In this document: positions 38,065-46,441 of the stretch, piece after piece
Layout: every line of letters begins with the position of its first letter
How positions within the stretch are numbered: position 1 is the first letter of the stretch
Assembly: GCA_942493345.1 (NCBI GenBank)
Contig: OW818695.1
Span: forward strand, 2,170,001 to 2,234,000
Source: GWE2-42-39 sp942493345
GTDB taxonomy: Bacteria > Bacteroidota > Bacteroidia > Bacteroidales > Prolixibacteraceae
Length of the DNA stretch: 64,000 nucleotides
Direction of reading: 5' to 3'
The notes under the pieces: model-generated
The model's database searches: none
What the model was told of the DNA's origin: nothing
The model's input: only the letters and a program-made list of their open reading frames with translations
Made by a program: the position numbers and the translations under genes

Positions 38065-40170
38065 ATGGCTAACCAGTTACTGGAGAGAAGAACTTTCTTG
38101 AAAATGCTTGGTGCGGGAGTCGGGGCAACCTTGGTTCCATTTCCAATGGCCGCGATGTCTTCGGACACTACAAATAGTTTTAGCCTCTCAAATTTCAAGC
38201 TTGGGAAACCCGAATGGATTTTGCATAAAGACGGGACTTTTGATTTAATTGCCGGATCTATTCTGCTGAAGAAATGTAGGCCTTCGATTGATGGGCAGGC
38301 GGTATTTGCACGAAATACTTTTATGGGCGATTCGCCAAAAGGGAAACGGATTATTTACGAATTGGACAATGGGTACATCATGCTCGACCTGAAGATACAT
38401 TCAGGCTCGGTGTCTATTGGCGCTGAAATCAGTGGGGTACAAACGGCACCACACCTATTCTGTCCGATCGGGGAAGCCGAAATAACCGGAGCCGAAAGCT
38501 ACTTTAAACAAGGTTTGGGTTCCGGAGGACAAAGTGGAATTTATAATTACCCGAATCCAAGTAGTCAGAACTGGGGCAATCATGCGGGCGAACAAACCTG
38601 GTCGTACGATAGCTACATGGTTTCCGGATTAGTAGCTTCGAATGGCGATACCATGGCTGTAGGAGCTTACGAACATGAAAATTTTCTACAACGAAGTACA
38701 TTTTACAGCCGATCGCACCGCTGGGGATTGAAAGATCGCGATCCGGGTCACGAAACATATTTTTTTGAAGCCGGTTATTTGACAGAAAATATTCCCCTTG
38801 CCGACGATTTTTTGAAATTGCCTGATATTTATGTTTTTTACGGAAATCAGCCCTTTGAAACACTGCAACATCTGGCATGGAATATTTCAGAACAAAATGT
38901 GGCGCGCCGCGACACCAATACCAGTTACCATTGGTGTTCGAAATACGAATTTCAGAAAGAATTTAATTACAGCCATTTGCTTACCGAACTGGAGGCGCTC
39001 GATAAAATCGATCCGAAACTCCCGTTGCAAACCATACAAATCGATGATTGTTACTGTGTTCATGGCGACTGGCTCGATTTTAACGAAAACTGGCCGGAAG
39101 GAATGGAAGTTGCAGCCCGGCAGATTTTCCAGCGAAGATTCCAGGCAGGCATCTGGATTGCACCGTTCAAGGTTGACGAAAACAGCAAATTATTCAAGCA
39201 CCATAAAGATTGGCTCAATAAAGACTTAAACGATCAATTGATTGTTGAAGAAGATGGGGCAGAAGGAAAACAATATTCGCTGGACGGCACTCACCCCGAA
39301 GTACAAAAGTATCTTCGCCGGGTATTCCGTACTTACCGGCGCATGGGCTTTATTTTCTTCAAAATCGATTATTTGGATTTTGGACTGAAAAACTCCACAT
39401 CTGTAAAACGCTTTGTTCCCGGAAAAACTTCGGTACAAGCATTTATGGAAGTTATCCGGCTGATCAGGGAAGAGATCGGAGCTGGCAGTTTTCTGCTTGC
39501 CTCCCGTTCGCCTTACGCCCCGATGATTGGCTATGTTGACGCCATACGTGTTTCGAATGACGTGGAAGATAACTGGACAGACGGAGGAATTGTAAATTCG
39601 CTTCAGGAAAGTTATTATACCCAATATTTTAATAATGTATTTTGGCAAAACGATCCCGATGTTTTGTACTTGCGCGATCAAAATATAAAACTCGACAAAA
39701 CGGAACGCGAAAGCCTGACTTTGTGGAATGGTATTCTTGGTGGGACAATCAGCACTTCCGATCGTTTTTCGGTATGGAACGATGAGCAACTGCTTTTCTG
39801 GAGGTTTTTACAACCTCAAAAAAGACCGCAGAGCGCTATTTTTCCATATTGGCCTAACCTGAAATCGTGCAAAGTGGCTGTGCGTCGCTATAAAAAACAA
39901 AAAGGATGGGGGCTTTTGATTTTTAATGATTCGGAACAGGAAATCAGCGAAAGTTTTTCCATCAACGATATATGCGGGCATAATTCAAGTTGGGTGTATC
40001 TGTGGAATCCCGGTAGCAGTATTGGTCTGGGCAAATTGCGCGACATCAATCTTACGTTAAAAAGGCATGAAGCCAAATTGTTGTTTCTTTCCGACAACAA
40101 CGAAAGTCCGCCGGAAGAAATGACTTTGGGCGGTGTTGATATGAGTAGTGAGAATTATTTCGACATTTGA
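38065..40170 (+). CDS. GH36-like alpha-galactosidase family enzyme, Tat-exported
   Basis: This 701-residue protein has a twin-arginine signal (E-R-R-T-F-L-K, R8-R9, followed by a hydrophobic stretch and A-M). The barrel motifs resemble GH36/melibiase: nucleophile D435 (F-F-K-I-D-Y-L-D), candidate acid/base D499 or D502 (R-V-S-N-D-V-E-D-N-W), and I-D-D-C-Y at 326-330. Sequence wording is clearly different from the PUL A GH36, so substrate may differ. Glycosidases of PULs usually use Sec or lipoprotein signals, so Tat export suggests cytoplasmic folding or cofactor binding before export. It is monocistronic with its own terminator, and no transporter is nearby. Confidence 0.85.
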   Translation: MANQLLERRTFLKMLGAGVGATLVPFPMAAMSSDTTNSFSLSNFKLGKPEWILHKDGTFDLIAGSILLKKCRPSIDGQAVFARNTFMGDSPKGKRIIYELDNGYIMLDLKIHSGSVSIGAEISGVQTAPHLFCPIGEAEITGAESYFKQGLGSGGQSGIYNYPNPSSQNWGNHAGEQTWSYDSYMVSGLVASNGDTMAVGAYEHENFLQRSTFYSRSHRWGLKDRDPGHETYFFEAGYLTENIPLADDFLKLPDIYVFYGNQPFETLQHLAWNISEQNVARRDTNTSYHWCSKYEFQKEFNYSHLLTELEALDKIDPKLPLQTIQIDDCYCVHGDWLDFNENWPEGMEVAARQIFQRRFQAGIWIAPFKVDENSKLFKHHKDWLNKDLNDQLIVEEDGAEGKQYSLDGTHPEVQKYLRRVFRTYRRMGFIFFKIDYLDFGLKNSTSVKRFVPGKTSVQAFMEVIRLIREEIGAGSFLLASRSPYAPMIGYVDAIRVSNDVEDNWTDGGIVNSLQESYYTQYFNNVFWQNDPDVLYLRDQNIKLDKTERESLTLWNGILGGTISTSDRFSVWNDEQLLFWRFLQPQKRPQSAIFPYWPNLKSCKVAVRRYKKQKGWGLLIFNDSEQEISESFSINDICGHNSSWVYLWNPGSSIGLGKLRDINLTLKRHEAKLLFLSDNNESPPEEMTLGGVDMSSENYFDI

Positions 40171-40204
40171 GTCTGAAAAAAACAATTTAATATACTAGTT
40201 CTGG

Positions 40205-40237
40205 TTCCACTTTCTTTACGGGAAGTGGAATTTTTTT
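40205..40237 (+). terminator. Terminator after the Tat-exported GH36 gene
   Basis: An 8-bp stem (TTCCACTT / AAGTGGAA) with a 10-base loop is directly followed by seven Ts. Confidence 0.88.
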
Positions 40238-40324
40238 GTCTGGCAATAAAACCCGGTTGATGAAAATTATAATTGCCCGGTTGGTTACATTTGTATAATT
40301 TCACGACATCAAATGATTTGACAA

Positions 40325-40762
40325 ATGGAATATCCAAAACTTTCGATCGATACACCTATCGGGTTAATTAACCAGTTTACAAAAAACACGCTGGTTGATA
40401 CCCTTGGAATTGTTTTTACTGAAGTGGGCGCCGGTTTTGTAAAAGCGACTATGCCGGTCGATCACCGGACTTTTCGCCCGGGCAGTATGCTGCACGGCGG
40501 GGCCAGCATTGCACTGGCCGAATCGGTTGCCGGGCTGGGCAGCATGTTGCTGATCGATTTCGACAAATACGATTCCCGTGGCATCCAGATCAGCGCCAAT
40601 CACACGGGAAGCATTTCAGAAGGAATGGTGTTTGCAACTGCAAAAATCGTTCATGCCGGAAACCAAACCCATGTCTGGGATGTTCGGATAGAAGATAAAA
40701 ACGGTCGGCTCATTTCCGTGGAAAGGGTCACTAATATGATTATTGAAAGGAATGGCAAATAA
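40325..40762 (+). CDS. menI: Hotdog-fold thioesterase, likely DHNA-CoA thioesterase
   Basis: This 145-residue PaaI/4HBT-type thioesterase has H57-G-G...E66 (M-L-H-G-G-A-S-I-A-L-A-E-S), the usual catalytic arrangement of this fold. As the first gene of the menaquinone cluster, overlapping menF, it most likely hydrolyses 1,4-dihydroxy-2-naphthoyl-CoA, the MenI step between MenB and MenA. Assignment to MenI rests on context; a generic PaaI-type function is the alternative. Confidence 0.82.
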   Translation: MEYPKLSIDTPIGLINQFTKNTLVDTLGIVFTEVGAGFVKATMPVDHRTFRPGSMLHGGASIALAESVAGLGSMLLIDFDKYDSRGIQISANHTGSISEGMVFATAKIVHAGNQTHVWDVRIEDKNGRLISVERVTNMIIERNGK

Positions 40763-41861
40763 GAAATATTCAAATTTAATCGACCAGCTTCTGGATAAAA
40801 ACATTGCTTTTGCAGCCTGGTTTTTCCCGGGCGAGGCAGATGCCGGATTGCTGGCCGCAAATCCTGAAGATGTTGTTTTTTTAAAGCAGTTCAACCAGTT
40901 GAACGGCGAAAAAGGTTTTGTTTTTGCACCTTTCCGTATCACTGAAACAAGTCCTGTTATTTTGCTGAAACCCGGATTCCTGGCCGTAAATATTCAGGAA
41001 ATTGACAAGTTGGATATAACCAAACTTCGCCCGTTTAAGGTTGAGAATGAACAGAAAAAACCATACCTGTTTCTGTCAAAAGAAGAATATCTTAATATCA
41101 TTGAAAATACAGTTTCTGAAATAAGGAACGGTGCATTATCAAAAGTCATTATTTCGCGCCGTATTCCGGTTTTCCGGGAAAATAATTTGCCGGGCGAAAC
41201 TTTTCTGAAAATGAAAGCTCAAACGCCCAATGCTTTCTGCTATCTGGTCAACTTGCCGGTGGCCGGAACTTGGATGGGCGCTACTCCCGAAGTATTGCTG
41301 CAATCGTCGGGAGACAGTTTCGAAACCGTTTCACTGGCAGGTACACAAGCCCGCCGTGCCGATTCCGATTATGCCTGGCATACCAAGGATATAGAGGAAC
41401 AGGCTTTCGTGTCGCGTTACATGCTCGATGTTTTTCACCGGTTCAACATCGACCGGTACAAAACCAAAGGTCCCGATACGATGGAGAGCGGAAAGGTAGC
41501 GCATCTCACTACCTCGTTTTATTTTCAGGCCGAAAAAATTAACCATTGCCTTGGCGATTTTATTGCCGAGTTACATCCAACCCCCGCCGTTTGCGGATTA
41601 CCAAAAGATTTAGCCGACGATTTTATCCGTCTTCACGAAAAACATCACCGTAAATATTATACCGGCTACCTTGGCCCCTGGCGGTTGAACAACGAAGTCA
41701 GGCTTTTCGTAAATTTGCGTTGCATGGAAGTACTGCCGGAACAGTTTGTTTTGTACGTCGGAGGCGGCATCACGGCCAAATCGGTACCCGAACAGGAATG
41801 GGAAGAAACCATCCAGAAAGCACGGACATTGCTTTCAGTACTTCAAACCGATACAGAATGA
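40752..41861 (+). CDS. menF: Isochorismate synthase
   Basis: This 369-residue chorismate-binding enzyme converts chorismate to isochorismate, the first committed step of menaquinone synthesis. Key segments are S-K-V-I-I-S-R-R, M-G-A-T-P-E-V-L-L, the S-L-A-G-T-Q-A-R region and the C-terminal H-P-T-P-A-V-C-G-L-P and G-Y-L-G-P-W blocks. The start at ATG 40752 overlaps the end of the thioesterase gene by 11 bp; a TTG at 40743 is less likely. The stop overlaps the menD start (ATGA), indicating tight coupling. Confidence 0.95.
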   Translation: MANKKYSNLIDQLLDKNIAFAAWFFPGEADAGLLAANPEDVVFLKQFNQLNGEKGFVFAPFRITETSPVILLKPGFLAVNIQEIDKLDITKLRPFKVENEQKKPYLFLSKEEYLNIIENTVSEIRNGALSKVIISRRIPVFRENNLPGETFLKMKAQTPNAFCYLVNLPVAGTWMGATPEVLLQSSGDSFETVSLAGTQARRADSDYAWHTKDIEEQAFVSRYMLDVFHRFNIDRYKTKGPDTMESGKVAHLTTSFYFQAEKINHCLGDFIAELHPTPAVCGLPKDLADDFIRLHEKHHRKYYTGYLGPWRLNNEVRLFVNLRCMEVLPEQFVLYVGGGITAKSVPEQEWEETIQKARTLLSVLQTDTE

Positions 41862-43537
41862 TTTCAGACAAAAAACACATACAACAACTGGCGGCGCTGC
41901 TGCTGAAAAAAGGAATTACCGATATTGTAATTTCTCCCGGAAGTCGCAATGCCCCGATGATTAACACCTTTGCCGGAAGCCCGGAATTTAATTGTCGCAA
42001 TGTGGTGGACGAACGCAGCGCTGCTTATTTTGCCCTCGGGCTGGCGCTGAAAAAACAAAACCCGGTGGCGCTGGTTTGCAGCTCGGGAACAGCAACTCTC
42101 AATTATGCACCTGCCGTTGCCGAAGCATTTTACCAAAACGTTCCACTGATTGTGCTCACCGCCGACCGTCCTGAATATTGGATCGATCAGGCCGAAAACC
42201 AGTGTATCCGGCAGGAAAATATTTACCGGAATTTCAGTAAAAAAAATGTCTCTTTGCCTTTGGGAGAAAGCGAAAAAGAATTGTGGTTTGCCTCCCGTTC
42301 TATCAACGAATGTTTGAATGCTGCCGTTGACGGAACGCCCGGCCCGGTACATATTAATATTCCGTTGGAAGAACCTTTGCATAACTTTTTGGAAGCCGAT
42401 TTGCCCGATGTGAAACTGATTGAAACGGCTGAAACGGAATCAGTTCTTTCTGAAACGGAACTCGAAAAACTGGTAAACGAAGTTCAACTGGCAAAGAAAA
42501 TACTGGTGTTGGCCGGGCAGCAAAATCCCAATCCGGGACTGGAAAACAGTTTGGCTGCTTTTTGTGAAAAAACCGGGGCGGTTGTTTTAACCGAACACCT
42601 GTCGAACCTTTCGGATGAGCAATTTTGCAACAACATTGATTTGCTGATGCCTGCCATTCAGAACGATGAAATTGAAAGTTTCCAGCCCGAGTTGCTGATC
42701 AGTTTTGGAGGCACGTTAGTTTCCAAATCCATCAAACAATTTCTGCGCAAATACAAACCTGCGCAACACTGGCACCTGAGTTTGTCGGGCAAACATTTCG
42801 ATACCTACCAGTCGCTTACCAAAGTAGTGAACATGGATGCGGCTGATTTTTTCGAGGCGCTTTCTGAAAAACTTGAGAAAAAGGATGTTGATTTCCAGCA
42901 ACTTTGGAAAAATAAAGAATTGCAGGTAAATCAACTTCGGGATGAATTTATTTCATCGGTTGAATTTTGCGACCTGAAAGTTTTTGGGCAGTTGGCAAGT
43001 TCTATCCCCGGAAATTCGGTAATTCATCTGGGAAACAGTTCGCCGGTTCGATATGCCATGATTTGTCCACCAGTAAAAAATGCGATGTATTTTGGTAACC
43101 GCGGAACCAGTGGTATCGATGGTTGTGTGTCGACCGCGGTGGGATTTGCCAGCGATTCAGAAAAAATAAACACGGTGATTGTAGGCGATCTGTCGTTTTT
43201 CTACGATTCGAATGCACTCTGGAACAAATATTTGGGAGCCAACCTGCGGATCATCGTGATTCACAATGGCGGCGGAAATATTTTCAGCATGATTAAAGGT
43301 CCGGGCGAATCGCCTGTTTTCAACGAACATTTTTTTGCTGAAAACACCCACAAAGCCGAAACGCTGGCAAAAGCGTTTGACCTGAATTATTTCAGTGCAA
43401 GTAATGAAATCGAATTGACAGAAGCGCTAAACAAATTTTATTCGCCGCTTCATGAAAAACCGGCGCTATTGGAAATATTTACCAATGCAGAAACCAACAC
43501 CCGCTTATTCCGGGAGTTGTATAAATGTATGAAATAG
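41858..43537 (+). CDS. menD: 2-succinyl-5-enolpyruvyl-6-hydroxy-3-cyclohexene-1-carboxylate synthase
   Basis: This 559-residue ThDP-dependent enzyme joins isochorismate and 2-oxoglutarate to make SEPHCHC. The start is the ATG at 41858, which overlaps the menF stop (ATGA). The N-terminal S-P-G-S-R-N-A-P, the cofactor-activating Glu in V-D-E-R-S-A-A-Y-F, C-S-S-G-T-A-T-L-N-Y, L-T-A-D-R-P and the C-terminal ThDP/Mg site (G-D-L-S-F-F-Y-D-S-N-A-L-W) are present. The following REP/transposase island separates it from the rest of the pathway genes. Confidence 0.96.
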   Translation: MISDKKHIQQLAALLLKKGITDIVISPGSRNAPMINTFAGSPEFNCRNVVDERSAAYFALGLALKKQNPVALVCSSGTATLNYAPAVAEAFYQNVPLIVLTADRPEYWIDQAENQCIRQENIYRNFSKKNVSLPLGESEKELWFASRSINECLNAAVDGTPGPVHINIPLEEPLHNFLEADLPDVKLIETAETESVLSETELEKLVNEVQLAKKILVLAGQQNPNPGLENSLAAFCEKTGAVVLTEHLSNLSDEQFCNNIDLLMPAIQNDEIESFQPELLISFGGTLVSKSIKQFLRKYKPAQHWHLSLSGKHFDTYQSLTKVVNMDAADFFEALSEKLEKKDVDFQQLWKNKELQVNQLRDEFISSVEFCDLKVFGQLASSIPGNSVIHLGNSSPVRYAMICPPVKNAMYFGNRGTSGIDGCVSTAVGFASDSEKINTVIVGDLSFFYDSNALWNKYLGANLRIIVIHNGGGNIFSMIKGPGESPVFNEHFFAENTHKAETLAKAFDLNYFSASNEIELTEALNKFYSPLHEKPALLEIFTNAETNTRLFRELYKCMK

Positions 43538-43550
43538 CAAATTCGTTCTG

Positions 43551-43640
43551 AGAGGACAACTTATTTCAACCCAATGGCAATGCCTTGGAATAATATGGAA
43601 CCCGACCGTTGTTTCCGTCCTGTAAGGGCAGTTTAATAAA
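43551..43640 (+). repeat. REP unit, copy 1 (degenerate)
   Basis: It contains CCCAATGGCAATGCCTTGGA (43570-43589), a stem CCCAA..GGC/GCC..TTGG with two changes from copy 2, and ends in CTGTAAGGGCAGTTTA, shared with copy 2. The two units stay alignable over about 85 bp in direct orientation. Confidence 0.8.
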
Positions 43641-43647
43641 GCAGAAT

Positions 43648-44103
43648 ATGGCACAATCATTATCAAAATTGTACATACACCTTATCTTTCATGTTAAGTA
43701 TCCATTCGTCCAGATACTTGATAAAGACAAATCTGATTTATATGCTTACATCGGTTCGATCATTAAAGACAACGAATCAATACCAGTCATTATAAACGGA
43801 ACCGAAGATCACATCCACATCCTATGCGTCATGTCAAAAAATATTGCGCTTGCCAAGTTGACTGAAGAAATTAAACGTCATAGCAGCAGATGGATAAAAA
43901 CTCGTGGAACACATTGCAAACAATTTGCATGGCAGGGTGGATACGCTGGTTTTTCAGTTAGTCAATCATTGCATGACAAAACCAAGGGATATATTCAAAA
44001 TCAGGAAGAACATCATAAAAAGATGACATTCAAAGAAGAACTGATTGCATTTTTGAAAGAATACGGAATTGAATATGATGAACGATATTTGTGGACGGAT
44101 TAA
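43648..44103 (+). CDS. REP-associated tyrosine transposase (IS200/IS605 TnpA-like)
   Basis: This 151-residue HUH (Y1) transposase starts at ATG 43648 (M-A-Q-S-L-S-K-L-Y-I-H-L-I-F-H-V-K). The HUH motif is H55-I-H57 (D-H-I-H-I-L) and the catalytic Tyr is Y115 (K-G-Y-I-Q-N-Q-E-E-H-H), which is the family pattern for cutting and joining single-stranded DNA at hairpins. No tnpB is present. It appears intact. Flanking REP hairpins support a RAYT role, i.e. mobilising or maintaining genomic REP elements; a minimal IS200-type element is the alternative. Confidence 0.9.
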   Translation: MAQSLSKLYIHLIFHVKYPFVQILDKDKSDLYAYIGSIIKDNESIPVIINGTEDHIHILCVMSKNIALAKLTEEIKRHSSRWIKTRGTHCKQFAWQGGYAGFSVSQSLHDKTKGYIQNQEEHHKKMTFKEELIAFLKEYGIEYDERYLWTD

Positions 44104-44190
44104 GTTGCCCTTTCAGGGCGCAATCCAATTAGGTGCAATTGATTTCCCAAGGCGTTGCCATTGGGCTGAATTAGATTGGGCTTTCAGCCC
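44104..44190 (-). repeat. REP unit, inverted copy
   Basis: CCCAAGGCGTTGCCATTGGG at 44146-44165 is the exact reverse complement of the copy 2 core. GCCC/GGGC mini-hairpins lie on either side (GCCCTTTCAGGGC at 44107-44119 and GGGCTTTCAGCCC near the right end). Confidence 0.82.
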
Positions 44191-44261
44191 GCAAATTCAT
44201 TTTGCAACACAGAGGACAATAAAGATACAATTAGTCAAACAGGGTTTCCCCGTCCCGAAGG

Positions 44262-44345
44262 GACAGCTTATTTCAGCCCAATGGCAACGCCTTGGGATAT
44301 ATGGAAAAAGACCGTTATTTTTCGCCCTGTAAGGGCAGTTTAAAT
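44262..44345 (+). repeat. REP unit, copy 2 (intact palindrome)
   Basis: The core CCCAATGGCAACGCCTTGGG (44277-44296) can fold as CCCAA/TTGGG plus GGC/GCC with one bulged T. It is preceded by the GTCCCGAAGGGAC mini-hairpin and followed by GCCCTGTAAGGGC. The unit ends 22 bp before the menB start. Confidence 0.82.
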
Positions 44346-44366
44346 GATAATTCAACAAAAAATTCT

Positions 44367-45191
44367 ATGGCAACAAAACGCGAATGGCAAACCATTAAAG
44401 AATACGAAGATATTTTCTTCGATTATTACAACGGGATCGGGAAAATCACCATAAATCGCGAACGCTACCGGAATGCATTCCGGCCAACAACCGTGAATGA
44501 AATAAGCGAAGCGTTGCGTTTTTGTCGCGAGGACCAGCGCATCAATGTGGTGGTGTTGACTGGCGCAGGCAACAAAGCTTTTTGTGCTGGTGGCGATCAA
44601 ACAGTGAAAGGAAAAGGCGGGTACATCGACAAAGATGGAATTCCTCGTCTCAACATTCTGGAAGTGCAAAAGCAAATCCGCTCGATGCCGAAACCGGTGA
44701 TTGCGATGGTAAACGGCTATGCCATTGGCGGCGGCCATGTGCTGCATGTGGTTTGCGACATCAGTATTGCTTCGGAAAATGCCATTTTCGGGCAAACCGG
44801 CCCCAAAGTAGGTAGTTTCGATGCCGGATTGGGTTCGTCGTACCTGGCCAGCATTGTGGGGCAGAAAAAAGCCCGCGAAATTTGGTTCATGTGCCGCCAG
44901 TATTCGGCTGCCGAAGCGCTTGAAATGGGACTGGTAAACAAAGTTGTCCCTTTCGTTCAGCTTGAAGATGAAGTTGTTGCCTGGGCTGAAAAAATGCAGG
45001 AACACAGCCCGCTGGCACTGCGAATGCTGAAACTCGGGTTGAACGCCGAACTCGACGGACAAATCGGTATCCAGGAATTTGCCGGGAATGCAACTCTTCT
45101 TTATTATTTAACTGAAGAAGCACAGGAAGGCAAACATGCATTCCTCGAAAAACGTAAACCCGACTTCAAAAAGTTCCCAAAGTTCCCGTAA
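44367..45191 (+). CDS. menB: 1,4-dihydroxy-2-naphthoyl-CoA synthase
   Basis: This 274-residue crotonase-fold enzyme cyclises o-succinylbenzoyl-CoA to DHNA-CoA. The start is ATG 44367 (M-A-T-K-R-E-W); the frame runs upstream into the REP unit but is not conserved there. Signature segments are A-F-R-P-T-T-V-N-E (about 38-46), C-A-G-G-D-Q, G-G-G-H-V-L-H-V-V-C-D (oxyanion hole region), T-G-P-K-V-G-S-F-D-A-G and the C-terminal K-R-K-P-D-F-K-K-F-P. The REP unit directly upstream suggests its promoter or leader has been remodelled. Confidence 0.97.
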   Translation: MATKREWQTIKEYEDIFFDYYNGIGKITINRERYRNAFRPTTVNEISEALRFCREDQRINVVVLTGAGNKAFCAGGDQTVKGKGGYIDKDGIPRLNILEVQKQIRSMPKPVIAMVNGYAIGGGHVLHVVCDISIASENAIFGQTGPKVGSFDAGLGSSYLASIVGQKKAREIWFMCRQYSAAEALEMGLVNKVVPFVQLEDEVVAWAEKMQEHSPLALRMLKLGLNAELDGQIGIQEFAGNATLLYYLTEEAQEGKHAFLEKRKPDFKKFPKFP

Positions 45192-45210
45192 ATAAAGACT
45201 TTCCTCGGCT

Positions 45211-45255
45211 TACTTTTTGGTAAGTTACTTTTTGGTAAGTTACCTTTTGGTAAGT
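45211..45255. repeat. Three tandem 15-bp repeats
   Basis: TACTTTTTGGTAAGT occurs twice identically (45211-45225, 45226-45240) and once with a single change (TACCTTTTGGTAAGT, 45241-45255). Each unit contains the inverted pair ACTT/AAGT. The array lies between the menB stop and the ATPase start, 40 bp upstream of the latter. Confidence 0.9.
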
Positions 45256-45295
45256 TGGATAAAAACTCCTAAATTTGTTGTCAAAATGATTGAAT

Positions 45296-46435
45296 ATGGA
45301 AACTCCTTTTGTTTTTGGAAAATTAGCCATCGATCAGAATTTTACCAATAGAGATCGGGAAAGACAACAGTTAATCAGGAATTTTAATTCGGTAACAAGT
45401 ACCATTCTTATTTCGCCAAGACGTTGGGGAAAATCGTCTTTGGTGCAAACTGCGGCCAGCGAAGCAATGGCTTCTAATAGTGAGCTACGTTTTTGTTTTC
45501 TGGATGTATTCAGTGTTCGGACCGAAGAGCAGTTTTACCAGCATCTGGCAGTTGAGGTTTTAAAGGCTTCATCTTCAAAGATGGAAATATTATTGAGCAA
45601 CGCGAGTAAGTTTTTGGGCCGTTTTCTTCCAAAGTTATCTTTTAGCCCCGATTCACAAAATTCTGTTTCACTAAGTCTCGACTGGAAAGAAGTGATGAAA
45701 CAACCGGATGATATTCTGAATATGGCAGAAAATCTGGCAATCGAAAAAAATTGCAGATTTATCATTTGCATCGATGAATTTCAGAATATTTCAGGTTTCG
45801 AAAACCCGTTGGCTTTTCAGAAAAAATTACGATCGCAATGGCAGAAACACCAGCATGTTGCTTATTGCCTGTACGGAAGCAAGCGCCACATGCTGATGGA
45901 TGTATTTACCAAATCATCAATGCCATTTTACAAATTTGGAGATTTGATGTTTCTGGAAAAAATAAAACGTAACGACTGGATACCGTTTATTTGCAGGCGT
46001 TTCGAAGAAACACAAAAGCACATTGATGAAAACAATGCCGCATTGATTGCCGATTTGGTTGAATGCCATCCGTATTACGTGCAACAACTGGCTCAACAAA
46101 GTTGGCTGCGTACTTCTGATAGTTGTTCTGACGCAATTATTCACGAGGCTCACGAAGGAATTGTAGCCCAACTAAGTTTACTCTTTCAGTCGAAAACCGA
46201 CGAACTTACCAATCCTCAATTGGATTTTTTAAAAGCTTTAATCAGTGGGGTAGAGCAGTTTAGTTCCAAAGAAACATTGGAAGAATATAAACTGGGAACC
46301 TCTGCAAATGTGGTTAAGATTAAAAAAACACTTGAAAATAAAGAGATTATAGATATAATTGGAAACAATATTTCATTGCTTGATCCGATGTACAAAAGTT
46401 GGTTGAAAACCTATTATTTTAAGAATCAGGAATAG
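45296..46435 (+). CDS. AAA/STAND-type ATPase (archaeal ATPase_2-like)
   Basis: This 379-residue ATPase starts at ATG 45296 (M-E-T-P-F-V-F-G-K-L). Walker A is P41-R-R-W-G-K-S-S, Walker B is the I-I-C-I-D-E-F-Q-N-I block (about 155-164), and the C-terminus contains a winged-helix-like region. The early F-x-N-R-D-R-E segment and R-R-W-G-K-S wording are typical of the ATPase_2 family common in Bacteroidota and archaea, whose role is mostly unknown. It has no obvious link to menaquinone and probably inserted into the cluster; its stop is 6 bp before menA. Confidence 0.85.
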   Translation: METPFVFGKLAIDQNFTNRDRERQQLIRNFNSVTSTILISPRRWGKSSLVQTAASEAMASNSELRFCFLDVFSVRTEEQFYQHLAVEVLKASSSKMEILLSNASKFLGRFLPKLSFSPDSQNSVSLSLDWKEVMKQPDDILNMAENLAIEKNCRFIICIDEFQNISGFENPLAFQKKLRSQWQKHQHVAYCLYGSKRHMLMDVFTKSSMPFYKFGDLMFLEKIKRNDWIPFICRRFEETQKHIDENNAALIADLVECHPYYVQQLAQQSWLRTSDSCSDAIIHEAHEGIVAQLSLLFQSKTDELTNPQLDFLKALISGVEQFSSKETLEEYKLGTSANVVKIKKTLENKEIIDIIGNNISLLDPMYKSWLKTYYFKNQE

Positions 46436-46441
46436 AAGAAA

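Larger units (their letters stand above)
43551..44345. mobile_element. REP/RAYT island inside the menaquinone cluster
   Basis: A single-domain Y1 transposase gene is flanked by repeated palindromic units: one direct copy upstream (43551-43640), one inverted copy (44104-44190) and one direct copy (44262-44345) downstream. The core palindrome is CCCAATGGCAACGCCTTGGG. This layout is that of a REP-associated tyrosine transposase (RAYT) with its REP sequences rather than a full IS with target-site duplications. Confidence 0.8.

Noticed and set aside
44352..45062. 236-codon open frame on the minus strand
   Set aside because: Antisense to menB; no family resemblance.
45211..45255. Possible mini CRISPR array
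   Set aside because: Units are contiguous with no spacers and no cas genes nearby; it is a simple tandem repeat.
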